This document shows positions 7,545-14,555 of a stretch of 33,454 nt of DNA, piece by piece. The notes below the pieces were generated by a model that saw nothing but the letters and a program-made list of their open reading frames with translations, did not search any database and was not told where the DNA came from. The translations under genes and the position numbers were made by a program. Position 1 is the first letter of the stretch. Every line of letters begins with the position of its first letter. Source of the DNA: a virus; the IMG/VR virus record IMGVR_UViG_3300009152_002590, positions 1 through 33,454 of that record; one strand, given 5' to 3'.

Positions 7545-8438
7545 ATGTTCGTACTCGGACACGGTCTTTCACTTTCGCTGGCCCCTCAAGGGCCACTGGT
7601 GCCGCCGTTTGTGGGGGCGCTGGATGGGTTTACGAGTGGGCTGATGGAATGCTGGAGTCACCGGCGGAAGCTGGTTGTTAACCCTGTGTCTGAAACTTTG
7701 CTGCAGGCGAGGAGATCGAGTGATGAGGCTCCGCTGAATGTGGGTGCGCTGGCGAATGGCGAGCTTGATCAGACGAGCCTGTTGGCTTTTACGGGAGCTC
7801 AGTCGGCGGGGGTTGCGGCGCTGATGGGTCAGGTCAATGGTCGAAACTTAATCCAAGAAACCTCGGAGGAGCAACGGCTCATTGTGGATGTGGGCAGTCT
7901 GGTGACAGTCGGCGGAAAGGCTGCAAGCCGGGGGCTGCGAGCACCAGTTGGAGAAGTCACTGGCGGGGGACTGATAACGGACACGTTTACGACCTACACC
8001 GGAAACGTGTTGAGTGTGTTTTTGCGCGGGGCTCACAGCGCCTATTCTGGCGTTTTCGCAGCCATTGTGGACACATATTTTGGTCTGGCCAAAGACTCAT
8101 CCATTGGAGACAATAACACGCGGCCCATTCTGACGCACAGGAATGTCACGGGAGCGCCGGGGGTGACGTGGGTCGGTGATTTCTCAGGGACTTTTAATTC
8201 CGACTATCTCATATCTCTCATTTTTGACGGCTCTGCGGTGACGTTTCGGGACGGGACGAACACCTACACGCAAGCGTTTTCGGCAAGTTTTAACTTCAAC
8301 CGTTTTACGTTTGGTCTGCTAAACGACATTGCCTCTACCGGATTTGCATCATCTGACAACCGGTTTCAGGAGGCGGCGGTGTGGTATGCAGACCAAACAG
8401 CGAACGAGGCGGCGATTAGGAGCGCCCTGATGGCATGA
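7545..8438 (+). CDS. Probable spike/fibre protein, lectin-like
   Basis: A protein of 297 residues, rich in Gly, Ser, Thr and Phe with alternating beta-strand pattern. The first part contains DGFTSGLMECWSHRRKLV and segments such as GALANGELDQTSLLAFTG. The second half (about residues 120-290) has the rhythm of a concanavalin/LamG-type jelly roll: SVFLRGAHSAYSGVFAAIV, then YLISLIFDGSAVTFRDG, then FNFNRFTFGLLND and NRFQEAAVWY. In many phage fibres the last element (surface strand after an aligned Trp/Tyr) closes such a fold. Directly following the spike base gene, it is most simply the fibre that binds a host glycan. The ATG at 7545 was chosen over an upstream in-frame GTG that would overlap the previous gene. 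Confidence 0.6.
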   Translation: MFVLGHGLSLSLAPQGPLVPPFVGALDGFTSGLMECWSHRRKLVVNPVSETLLQARRSSDEAPLNVGALANGELDQTSLLAFTGAQSAGVAALMGQVNGRNLIQETSEEQRLIVDVGSLVTVGGKAASRGLRAPVGEVTGGGLITDTFTTYTGNVLSVFLRGAHSAYSGVFAAIVDTYFGLAKDSSIGDNNTRPILTHRNVTGAPGVTWVGDFSGTFNSDYLISLIFDGSAVTFRDGTNTYTQAFSASFNFNRFTFGLLNDIASTGFASSDNRFQEAAVWYADQTANEAAIRSALMA

Positions 8439-8836
8439 AGATGTATGTTCCAGCCTCGAAAGCGAAAGATTTAAGTGCGGCTTTTTTTGGTCTGTCGCGC
8501 CCTCCCGCTGTGAGGATTCCGGGCGAGGTGACAAAATCCCTTTGTCCAGTGAAGCAAGATTTGCGGGGCGACTGGTGGGTGGTTCTCGACGATCAGCGCA
8601 CTGTGTTTGTGAATGAGCAGGCTGACTTGGCCGAGATCACGGTGCTGGTGCAGCCTTTGATCACATCTGGAGTGTTGGCCGCTGACACTCTGGTAATTTT
8701 ACAGAGCAGATTGGATGCGGGGCGGGGCGGAGAGATTAACGTTTTTAACTCTCTGCCAGATGAGATCAAAGCACAGGCCCTTAGTAAACGACAAATGGTG
8801 GAGCAAGGCAAATTGGCTGCGGAGGGGGACCTATGA
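8435..8836 (+). CDS. Hypothetical protein after the spike gene
   Basis: I do not recognise this 133-residue protein. It is soluble, without signal or membrane segment, and has a slightly basic start (MKMYVPASKAKD). It contains a compact middle with GDWWVVLDDQRTVFVNEQAD, which looks like a small beta domain, and a helical C-terminus (LPDEIKAQALSKRQMVEQGKL). It is ATGA-coupled to the fibre gene upstream and to the membrane protein downstream, so it is expressed with both. Position between the tail-fibre gene and the lysis block is where phages often carry fibre assembly or small accessory proteins; that role is a guess. Confidence 0.7.
   Translation: MKMYVPASKAKDLSAAFFGLSRPPAVRIPGEVTKSLCPVKQDLRGDWWVVLDDQRTVFVNEQADLAEITVLVQPLITSGVLAADTLVILQSRLDAGRGGEINVFNSLPDEIKAQALSKRQMVEQGKLAAEGDL
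8821..8828 (+). promoter_or_regulatory. Strong ribosome-binding site for the holin-like gene
   Basis: GGAGGGGG ends four bases before the ATG at 8833, with its GGAGG core at a good distance. This is one of the few clear Shine-Dalgarno sequences in the window and suggests that this gene is translated more strongly than its SD-poor neighbours. Confidence 0.65.
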
Positions 8837-9252
8837 AGATGCCGCTGGACTCGTCGCATTTGGAGCTGCCGTTTTATTTGGCGACGTGTATCCTGGGTGC
8901 GGCAGTGAGTGTGCTGGGGCTGGTGGGGGCGACGGTGGCGGGGTGGTATGTGAGCCTGGTGACGATTGACCCGGCGGAGCTGGCGATCCAACCGCTGCAT
9001 GTGGTGCTGATTGGATTCATTGTGGCGCTGGCGACGTTCATTGTGCTGATTCTGCGCGCGGTGTGGGGGCGGGGGATTGAGACGGTGAATCGGTTCAGCG
9101 CCGCGCTGGATAATCAAGCCGCCGCGATTGACAACCAAGCGAAGCAGATCGCGGATTTGATTGATCTGCAAACCAACCGTGTGGAGAAGCTGGAGGGGCT
9201 GAGCTTTGACGCGCTGCGCACTTCGGCCAGTCACGAAAGGAACCATCATTGA
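8833..9252 (+). CDS. Small membrane protein, candidate holin
   Basis: A protein of 139 residues with two clear membrane segments: about residues 15-41 (LATCILGAAVSVLGLVGATV and onward) and about 57-76 (VVLIGFIVALATFIVLILRAV). They are separated by a short loop with acidic residues. After the second segment comes a soluble helical tail with a repeated ALDNQAAAIDNQAKQI pattern, which could form a coiled coil, and a His at the end. Size, two-helix topology, and location two genes upstream of a lysozyme-like gene suit a class II holin, which permeabilises the inner membrane at lysis. The long soluble tail is larger than in most holins, so a membrane-anchored spanin-like or i-spanin-type partner is another possibility. 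Confidence 0.6.
   Translation: MKMPLDSSHLELPFYLATCILGAAVSVLGLVGATVAGWYVSLVTIDPAELAIQPLHVVLIGFIVALATFIVLILRAVWGRGIETVNRFSAALDNQAAAIDNQAKQIADLIDLQTNRVEKLEGLSFDALRTSASHERNHH
9236..9242 (+). promoter_or_regulatory. Ribosome-binding site that decides a TTG start
   Basis: AAAGGAA ends six bases before the TTG at 9249. For the alternative ATG at 9261 it would be 18 bases away, too far. This favours TTG as the initiator of the next gene. Confidence 0.5.
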
Positions 9253-9716
9253 TCAATACTATGTGGACATTCTTCTCCAAACCCAAGCCCAAACCCTTGG
9301 CCCGCAGTCTGGTGCGCCATGACGCGCTGGAGATGATTCTCAAGCTCGGGCTGCACACGGCTTGGGGCGAGCACACGAAGATCGTGCCGACTGATGAGGC
9401 GTATCTCACCACGACGCGGGAGGAGATCGTCAAGATCGCGAACAAGTCCTGGGTGCCGTGGAAGAAAACGCCCATCGGCGGCGGCATTTGCGAGATTCAA
9501 TGCCTGCGGGTGGTGGTCGGAGCTTACGACTACGCCGTGGCACAAGAGCTTCCGGGCAGGCTGGCGGTGTTTGCGGCCCTGACAGCGGGCGATGCGCCCC
9601 ACGCTTACGTTGTTGCGCTGACCGGCGCGGCGCATGTGGAAGTCTATGAGCAGACCTCCGGCCAGTTCATTGACGAGGATGAGATGGACCTGCCAATCAG
9701 GATTGTTTACGCATGA
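9249..9716 (+). CDS. Unknown protein in the lysis block
   Basis: A protein of 155 residues if it starts at TTG 9249, or 151 from ATG 9261; the ribosome-binding site favours TTG. I do not recognise the family. The N-terminus is basic (SKPKPKPLARSL), then comes LGLHTAWGEHTKIV with TDEAYLTTTREEIVKIA, a CEIQC pair, and a C-terminal half with APHAYVVALTG and HVEVYEQTSG. The order Cys ... His in a beta-rich second half recalls transglutaminase or papain-like folds, but the spacing does not fit a known family and I do not claim an enzyme. It lies between the holin-like and DUF1353 genes with overlaps on both sides, so it probably belongs to lysis or virion completion. Confidence 0.72.
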   Translation: MINTMWTFFSKPKPKPLARSLVRHDALEMILKLGLHTAWGEHTKIVPTDEAYLTTTREEIVKIANKSWVPWKKTPIGGGICEIQCLRVVVGAYDYAVAQELPGRLAVFAALTAGDAPHAYVVALTGAAHVEVYEQTSGQFIDEDEMDLPIRIVYA

Positions 9717-10216
9717 AACGAGAACTTTTCACGCCTGACATTGAGCCAATCAAAGATGCGGATTTTGGCTTTGGCCTTTGGCCTTGGTCACGAGGTCCGA
9801 TGTGGGAGTTGCTGGAGACCTGGGCGTTTACAGTGGATAACGGTGGCTTTGCACGGGTGTATGAGATCCCGGCTGGATACCAGTTTGACAAAGCCAGCGT
9901 GCCTGCGTTTTTCTGGAGCCTGGGATATACGCCGGATGGTCTTTGCACCGTCCCGGCTCTTGAGCACGACTTCCTGTGTGACATCTACTCCGGCGGCTCC
10001 GCATGGCTGCGCGACAAGCTGGGGGTTATTCCCTTGGCTCCGCCTGCGCAAGTGATTCACCGCCATTTTTACGACCAGCTGGTGCGCTGGGGAATGCGGC
10101 CCTCCAAGGCCCGCGTGATGTGGGAAGGTGTTCGCAACTTTGGCCCTGGCGGCCGCCTGCGCCCTTCGTCCTGGTTCAAACGAAAAGCCATTCAACAATC
10201 AACTGAAACACTATGA
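9713..10216 (+). CDS. DUF1353 family protein
   Basis: A protein of 167 residues with the DUF1353 pattern. This is YEIPAGYQFDKASVPAFFWSLGYTPDG in two pieces, then a conserved LEHDFLCD (usually HDYLY or similar), then a helix containing VIHRHFYDQLVRWGM. Such proteins are widespread in phages, often near lysis or tail genes, and their function is unproven; the conserved Asp and His residues suggest metal or substrate binding. It starts ATGA-coupled to the previous gene and is itself coupled to the lysozyme-like gene. The C-terminus is basic (RPSSWFKRKA). The identification is fairly firm, the role is open. Confidence 0.82.
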   Translation: MKRELFTPDIEPIKDADFGFGLWPWSRGPMWELLETWAFTVDNGGFARVYEIPAGYQFDKASVPAFFWSLGYTPDGLCTVPALEHDFLCDIYSGGSAWLRDKLGVIPLAPPAQVIHRHFYDQLVRWGMRPSKARVMWEGVRNFGPGGRLRPSSWFKRKAIQQSTETL

Positions 10217-10761
10217 GCGCACTGGCGGATGTTTATGCGAGGCAGTTTCGGGCATGCAGGATCAAACCGGAGCATGAGCGGGAGGTGCGTGCGCAGGCGG
10301 CGCGGATCATGGTGAGTGTGGAAACGTATGAGAAGGTGGCGGGGCGGTTTCCGGGAATGCCGTGGTGGGTGGTGGGGGTGCTGCACTCGATGGAGTGCAA
10401 TTTGAATTTCAAGCAGCACCTGCACAATGGTGACCCGCTGACGGGGCGGACGGTGCAGGTGCCGAAGGGGCGGCCAGTGGCAGGGAAGCCGCCGTTTGCG
10501 TGGGAGGAGAGTGCAATAGATGCGCTGGTGTGTGACAGGCTGGACCAGGTGAAGGACTGGAGCCCTGGGAATGCGCTGGTGATGCTGGAGAATTACAATG
10601 GGACGGGGTATCGCCGCAAGGGGGTGCCAAGTCCGTATCTGTGGAGCTTCACGGATCAGTATCGCTGTGGGAAGTACACCGCCGATGGTCGCTACGATGC
10701 CCTAGCTGTCAGCAAGCAGTGTGGCTGTGCGGCGCTGCTCAAGGTGCTGATCGAGTATTGA
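10213..10761 (+). CDS. Lysozyme-like protein, candidate endolysin
   Basis: A protein of 182 residues. The segment WWVVGVLHSMECNLNFKQHL with Glu61 resembles the catalytic-Glu helix of lysozyme-fold transglycosylases and muramidases. It is followed by HNGDPLTGRTVQVPKGRP, PPFAWEESAIDAL, LENYNGTGYRR and SPYLWSFTDQY, a motif chain I know from a family of phage and bacterial lysozyme-like proteins often joined to peptidoglycan-binding domains. No such binding domain and no signal peptide are present here, so release would need the holin. It is the last gene of its overlapping cluster. Cleavage of peptidoglycan glycan strands at lysis is the likely role; a virion-associated lysin for DNA entry is the alternative. 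Confidence 0.78.
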   Translation: MSALADVYARQFRACRIKPEHEREVRAQAARIMVSVETYEKVAGRFPGMPWWVVGVLHSMECNLNFKQHLHNGDPLTGRTVQVPKGRPVAGKPPFAWEESAIDALVCDRLDQVKDWSPGNALVMLENYNGTGYRRKGVPSPYLWSFTDQYRCGKYTADGRYDALAVSKQCGCAALLKVLIEY

Positions 10762-10777
10762 TGCTATATTCTGCCAG

Positions 10778-10802
10778 TTGACAGCAGGAAATAGTGACCT
10801 GA
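10778..10802 (+). promoter_or_regulatory. Candidate phage promoter/operator, copy 2
   Basis: Perfect TTGACA at 10778-10783, 11 bases, then TGACCTGA at 10795-10802 preceded by G. It fills the only gap between the lysis block and the IPT/TIG gene and ends 11 bases before the ATG at 10814. A transcript starting at usual distance from TTGACA would have nearly no leader. See copies at 4004-4028 and 14500-14523. Confidence 0.55.
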
Positions 10803-10813
10803 GACGGTAGGGC

Positions 10814-11542
10814 ATGCCAGCGCCCACCGTCACTGCCGTCACACCGAACTCTGCCAGCATCAACGGCGGAGCGGCAGCGACGATCACGGGCACAAACTTC
10901 ACCGGGACAACGGGCGTCACGGTCGGCGGTGTGGCGGCGACTTCGGTCGTGGTGGTAAGTGCGACGCAGATCACCTGCATACTCCCTGCGGCTTCATTGG
11001 GTGTCGCCAGCATCCTCGTCACGAACGCCAGCGGCACGAACGGTGCAAATTCGCTGCTTGTCCTGGTCCCGGCCCCGGCGGTGCCGCTCTACGTCTATCT
11101 CAAAGGTGGCCGGGGTGACGCGCATGTGACGGAAACCTGGAACGGATCAGAGCCGACTGAGGAGGGCACAGTTGACGGCAGCGGCGCGGCGCTGGATGGC
11201 AAGGGTAAAGAGGTGATTCCACCCTACCGCGACATTTTCACGCCGAGTCATCCTGTTAAGTTTCGGAAAACCAATACTACCTCTGGATCTACGGAGCTTG
11301 TGGAGACTTCAACGGAGTTTGTCGGCACGGCAACACCGCAAATCGAGGCCCCGTCGGGCGTTCTTAATTTCGGTCAGGTCACGGCGACTTTAGCCGTAGC
11401 CAATTCCGATGAGCGTCTTCACGTGCCACCCCGCCAAGCCAATGCGGTTTTCACCTGGCTCATCTTCCACGACATCAACGGCGCAATTTACAAAGCGCGT
11501 AAAGACCTCACGATTGGATGGGGGCAGAACCCGCGCCAATAA
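10814..11542 (+). CDS. IPT/TIG-domain virion protein
   Basis: A protein of 242 residues. Residues about 3-86 form an IPT/TIG immunoglobulin-like domain: PTVTAVTPNSASINGGAAAT, then GTNFTGTTGVTVGG, then a run of Val/Ser and ILVTNASG. Such domains decorate tail tubes, capsids and adhesins and often bind carbohydrate. The rest (about 90-242) is unrelated to anything I recognise, contains AHVTETWNGSEPTEEG, and ends in a beta-rich segment VFTWLIFHDINGAIYKARKD. This is the first gene behind a candidate promoter and heads a unit that includes the mucin-like protein and two glycosyltransferases. A role as a virion decoration or tail component is likely. Confidence 0.72.
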   Translation: MPAPTVTAVTPNSASINGGAAATITGTNFTGTTGVTVGGVAATSVVVVSATQITCILPAASLGVASILVTNASGTNGANSLLVLVPAPAVPLYVYLKGGRGDAHVTETWNGSEPTEEGTVDGSGAALDGKGKEVIPPYRDIFTPSHPVKFRKTNTTSGSTELVETSTEFVGTATPQIEAPSGVLNFGQVTATLAVANSDERLHVPPRQANAVFTWLIFHDINGAIYKARKDLTIGWGQNPRQ

Positions 11543-11545
11543 GCC

Positions 11546-12349
11546 ATGCCTTCCATCGGTCCACCACGCTTCAAATGGGAGGAACTGCCATGCACGCCAT
11601 GGAATCAGCTTCGGGCGTTCACGATCTATGTTCCCACCTGCGAGACCGACCAGACAAAAACGCTGCCGTCATTGGGAGTGACGTGGTCGGATTCGCCTGC
11701 ATGGATCAAGAACGTGGAAGCGATCACGGTGCCAGCGCTCAAGACTTACGTGCTCCGCATGCAGACTCAGGCTGGCGAAGGCCGACTATTCACCTATGGG
11801 CCGGTCCTGACGCAAGTTGATCGGGACACGCCGTTTCGTCCGCCCTATCACAAACGTCAGCAGTATTACTGGCCGACCGTGCTGTCAAAGCTCTGGTTCG
11901 AGAGGCACGCGGTTTCTGGTCAGGAGGTGATACTGGATCGCGACAAGCATCGGGTCGGTCAAACCTACCCGACTGTTTTTGAGACGAGGGAATATTTCAG
12001 CGATGTGCCGTGGGATAAGTTGAAATTCTCCAAGCTCTTTCCCATCACGGACACAGTGAGTTGGAACATGGGTAGCAATAAGGGCAGCTTCCCTGAGTGC
12101 CTGCATCCCGATTGCGCATTCCCGAGCCAGCAACTCACCACCACTGGATCGGTGATGTATGGCGCTGGAACGGTCGCCTCGGATGCAGATATTGGATACG
12201 ATTTGGTGCAGCAGCAATATCCAGCCACGCCAATGACCGATTGGGAGAGATACGTCGTGGACGTGCAGACATTCTCCGTCCTGGGAATGTGGCACATGAT
12301 CGAAACCTGGGCACTACCGCCCATTGATGATCGAGAGGTGCAAACGTGA
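11546..12349 (+). CDS. Unknown virion-type protein
   Basis: A protein of 267 residues with no recognisable domain. It is rich in aromatic residues (many Trp, Tyr, Phe) and Pro, with segments such as KRQQYYWPTVLSKLWFERH and FSKLFPITDTVSWNMG. There are four Cys (CTPW, CETD, CLHPDC), and no signal or membrane segment. The composition fits a folded structural protein. It starts three bases after the IPT/TIG gene and its stop overlaps the start of the Thr/Pro-rich gene. It may form a stalk or base for that protein; this is inference from order only. Confidence 0.7.
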   Translation: MPSIGPPRFKWEELPCTPWNQLRAFTIYVPTCETDQTKTLPSLGVTWSDSPAWIKNVEAITVPALKTYVLRMQTQAGEGRLFTYGPVLTQVDRDTPFRPPYHKRQQYYWPTVLSKLWFERHAVSGQEVILDRDKHRVGQTYPTVFETREYFSDVPWDKLKFSKLFPITDTVSWNMGSNKGSFPECLHPDCAFPSQQLTTTGSVMYGAGTVASDADIGYDLVQQQYPATPMTDWERYVVDVQTFSVLGMWHMIETWALPPIDDREVQT

Positions 12350-12972
12350 TGGACACTCCAGCCCAACCACTGGATGTAGTCAGAGGGCCAGGAGCACGCG
12401 ACAATCGCCTGCTCCTGGAGCGGCTTCCTGACGGTGCCCTAAACCTGAAACAGGTGAGCCGCCCGAGTTCGGAGAATGTTGCATTGGGTGAGGCGGCCAC
12501 AACAACCACGCGCCCGCATCCGCAGCTTACGGGGATCCGGCTTGGTCCCGGTGGTAGCGCACGTACCAACGAGTTCACGGTGAATCAGGCTCCCGGCGGC
12601 TCGCTGCTGCTGCGGGGTGTGGTGCGGCCGTCTTCGGAGAATGTGGCACTGCCAACCAGTACAACTACCTCCTCAACCACCACCAGCACGACCACTACGG
12701 CACCGCCAACGACCACTACGCCGCCTCCGACTACTACGACGAGTTCAACCACGACCACCAGCTCTACAACGACCACCAGCTCTACAACGACCACCTCCTC
12801 CACTACCACTACCACTACGCCGCCACCAACAACGACTACGGCACCGCCAACGACCACCACTCTACCTCCAACCACAACGACATCGTCAACAACGACCACC
12901 TCCTCCACGACTACCACGCCTCCCCCCACCACGACCACCCCACCACCAACCACCACCACGCCGCCGCCGTGA
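12349..12972 (+). CDS. Thr/Pro-rich mucin-like virion protein
   Basis: A protein of 207 residues from ATG 12349 (an in-frame GTG at 12346 is also possible). The N-terminal half has two related units of about 38 residues, each ending in RPSSENVAL (about residues 10-46 and 62-101), containing a Leu-rich strand pair. The C-terminal 105 residues are almost only Thr, Ser and Pro, with just two Ala and one Leu, in blocks like TTTTSS and PPPTTTT. That is the composition of O-glycosylated mucin stalks. All Thr codons are mixed (ACA, ACC, ACG, ACT), so the amino-acid sequence itself appears selected rather than a simple DNA slippage. The gene overlaps a glycosyltransferase start (GTGA), which points to glycosylation of this tract. 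Confidence 0.78.
   Translation: MDTPAQPLDVVRGPGARDNRLLLERLPDGALNLKQVSRPSSENVALGEAATTTTRPHPQLTGIRLGPGGSARTNEFTVNQAPGGSLLLRGVVRPSSENVALPTSTTTSSTTTSTTTTAPPTTTTPPPTTTTSSTTTTSSTTTTSSTTTTSSTTTTTTPPPTTTTAPPTTTTLPPTTTTSSTTTTSSTTTTPPPTTTTPPPTTTTPPP
12655..12969 (+). repeat. Thr/Ser/Pro low-complexity tract
   Basis: 105 codons of near-pure Thr, Ser and Pro. At DNA level the strand is A/C-rich with almost no G. One exact tandem duplication of 18 bases lies at 12760-12777 and 12778-12795. Length may vary between isolates. Confidence 0.9.
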
Positions 12973-13676
12973 TTTCCTGCTTATGCCCGACCTATGGAAG
13001 GACCGCTCTGCTTGAGGAAGCGGTTCAGTCGTTCCTGATGCAGGACTACCCCTGCGAGACAGAGCTTGTCATTTGCAATGATCTGCCGTCACAGACCCTC
13101 GTATTTGATCATCCGAGAGTCACTGTGGTGAATCTGCCAGCGCGCTGCGCCAATCTGGGCGAGAAACGAAACGTCACAGCCTCACATGCCAAGGGCAAAT
13201 GGCTCATGACTTGGGGCGACGACGATATTCATTTGCCCTGGCGGATTGGGCGACTGGTCAAGCACATGGAGGCTCAAAACCTCGACTTCTGCCTTGAGGG
13301 ATCACATTTTGTCCTGGATCACCTCGGGCTGCATCGGAAGGAATACTCCACCGGCGGCGCTCACATGGTAAAACGCTCGCTCTTTGAGCAGCTTGGCGGT
13401 ATCTCGCCTCTATCCAGCGGTGAGGACGTTGAGTTCAACGAACGGGTTCGGGCTGCGTTGGGCGAGCTCCCAGAATGCCACGAGCCGCCCGCGTTCATCT
13501 ACCGCTGGCACTCCGACCGCCCGCATGTCTCGGGCTTGAAAGGGGATCACTACAAGGTGTTTGGCGAACTCATCGACAGTCTGATCGCCGCAGGCAAAGA
13601 GCCGCAAGGAACCATTCATCTCCAGCCGCAATGGCGGCAATCATGGATCAATATCGCTTCTTCCTCCAACCTATGA
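12969..13676 (+). CDS. Glycosyltransferase, GT2-like (first of two)
   Basis: A protein of 235 residues with a GT-A fold pattern: ISCLCPTYGRTALLEEAVQS at the N-terminus, an LVICND strand, then WLMTWGDDDIHLPWRI with the metal/UDP-binding DxD motif at residues 84-86. A GEDVEFNERVR segment supplies the catalytic-type acidic pair typical of GT2. No membrane segment is seen. It uses a GTG start (GTGA overlap with the Thr/Pro-rich gene) and is ATGA-coupled to the second glycosyltransferase. By family it transfers a sugar from a nucleotide-sugar in the cytoplasm; acceptor unknown. Tight coupling to the Thr/Ser-rich gene makes that protein a likely acceptor. Modifying host glycans or phage DNA is the alternative. 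Confidence 0.85.
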   Translation: MISCLCPTYGRTALLEEAVQSFLMQDYPCETELVICNDLPSQTLVFDHPRVTVVNLPARCANLGEKRNVTASHAKGKWLMTWGDDDIHLPWRIGRLVKHMEAQNLDFCLEGSHFVLDHLGLHRKEYSTGGAHMVKRSLFEQLGGISPLSSGEDVEFNERVRAALGELPECHEPPAFIYRWHSDRPHVSGLKGDHYKVFGELIDSLIAAGKEPQGTIHLQPQWRQSWINIASSSNL

Positions 13677-14503
13677 AATGCCCTCTCACCATCTCCATGG
13701 CCACGTACGACGACTACGACGGCTGCTATTTCACGATTCAGTCGCTCCGACTGTATCAGCCGTTGCCGGAGGGAACGGAAATCATCGTTCTGGACAACAA
13801 TCCCACAAGCGCACACGGGAAGGCGCTGGAGAATCTTGCCACCAGTGTGCCGGGGTTACGCGTGGTGCCGGTAACCGACCGCAAAAGCAGCTTTGTGAAG
13901 TTCGACATCGTCAAGCATGCGCAGGGTGACGTGATTCTTGGTCTGGACTGCCATGTTTTGCTCCAGCGGGGATTCATTGCGGCGATGATGGAGTATTGGG
14001 CGTCAAATGCGGATTCGACCGACATGCTCACTGGGCCGCTGATTTACAATGATCTGAAATCCCTAAGTGTGAAGATGGAGCCTCGATGGAGAGGCCATGA
14101 CTTCGGGTGCTGGGCCAGCGATGATGAAGCGATGAACGAAGGCGTGCCGTTTCAGGTATGGATGCAGGGCATGGGATGTTTCAGCTTTCTCCGAAAGAAC
14201 TTCCCGGTGATCAATCCCTCTTTTTCCGGCTTCGGTGCTGAGGAGTGGTATGTGGCTGAAAAAGTGCGGCAGAACCGGGGCCGCGTGATGTGCCATCCTG
14301 CAATGGGCTGGAACCATCGTTTTGACTGGCCGCAGCGCACCTTCCCCCTGCGCCTGGCAGACAAAGTGCGGAACTACTACCTCGGCTGGCTCGAACTCTA
14401 TGGCAGCCTGGACCATTCCATGATCGTGGAGATGACAAACCACTGGCGCACGCAGATGCCGGCGGCGGAGTTGGAAGCGGTCATTGCCGCGATAGGCACT
14501 TGA
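13673..14503 (+). CDS. Glycosyltransferase, GT2-like (second of two)
   Basis: A protein of 276 residues that looks like a second, divergent GT-A enzyme. It begins LTISMATYDDYDGCYFTIQS, followed by EIIVLDNNP and a GDVILGLDCHVLL segment in which Asp92-Cys-His94 stands where DxD or DxH is expected. Later come FGAEEWYVAEKV with the acidic pair and a conserved HPAMGWNHRF. It is not a simple copy of the preceding enzyme, so the pair could add two sugars in turn or sugar types of different kind. The start at 13673 is ATGA-coupled; the frame extends upstream inside the first enzyme. It closes the transcription unit, and a candidate promoter overlaps its stop. Confidence 0.8.
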   Translation: MKCPLTISMATYDDYDGCYFTIQSLRLYQPLPEGTEIIVLDNNPTSAHGKALENLATSVPGLRVVPVTDRKSSFVKFDIVKHAQGDVILGLDCHVLLQRGFIAAMMEYWASNADSTDMLTGPLIYNDLKSLSVKMEPRWRGHDFGCWASDDEAMNEGVPFQVWMQGMGCFSFLRKNFPVINPSFSGFGAEEWYVAEKVRQNRGRVMCHPAMGWNHRFDWPQRTFPLRLADKVRNYYLGWLELYGSLDHSMIVEMTNHWRTQMPAAELEAVIAAIGT

Positions 14504-14523
14504 CACATTACAAAATGACCTGA
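14500..14523 (+). promoter_or_regulatory. Candidate phage promoter/operator, copy 3
   Basis: Perfect TTGACA at 14500-14505, overlapping the glycosyltransferase stop codon, 10 bases, then TGACCTGA at 14516-14523 preceded by A. It ends 32 bases before the scaffold-like gene and thus would drive the capsid block. The spacer is one base shorter than in the other two copies. Confidence 0.55.
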
Positions 14524-14555
14524 TTCGACACTACCACCACCCACCACGATCTATT

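Noticed and set aside
12346-12348. GTG as start of the Thr/Pro-rich gene
   Set aside because: The next codon is ATG, which overlaps the upstream stop and is the simpler initiator; the choice changes only one residue.
12585-12959. Open frame on the minus strand with long Val/Gly/Glu-rich product
   Set aside because: It is the mirror of the Thr/Pro tract: ACN codons on the plus strand read as Val-type codons on the minus strand. No other support.
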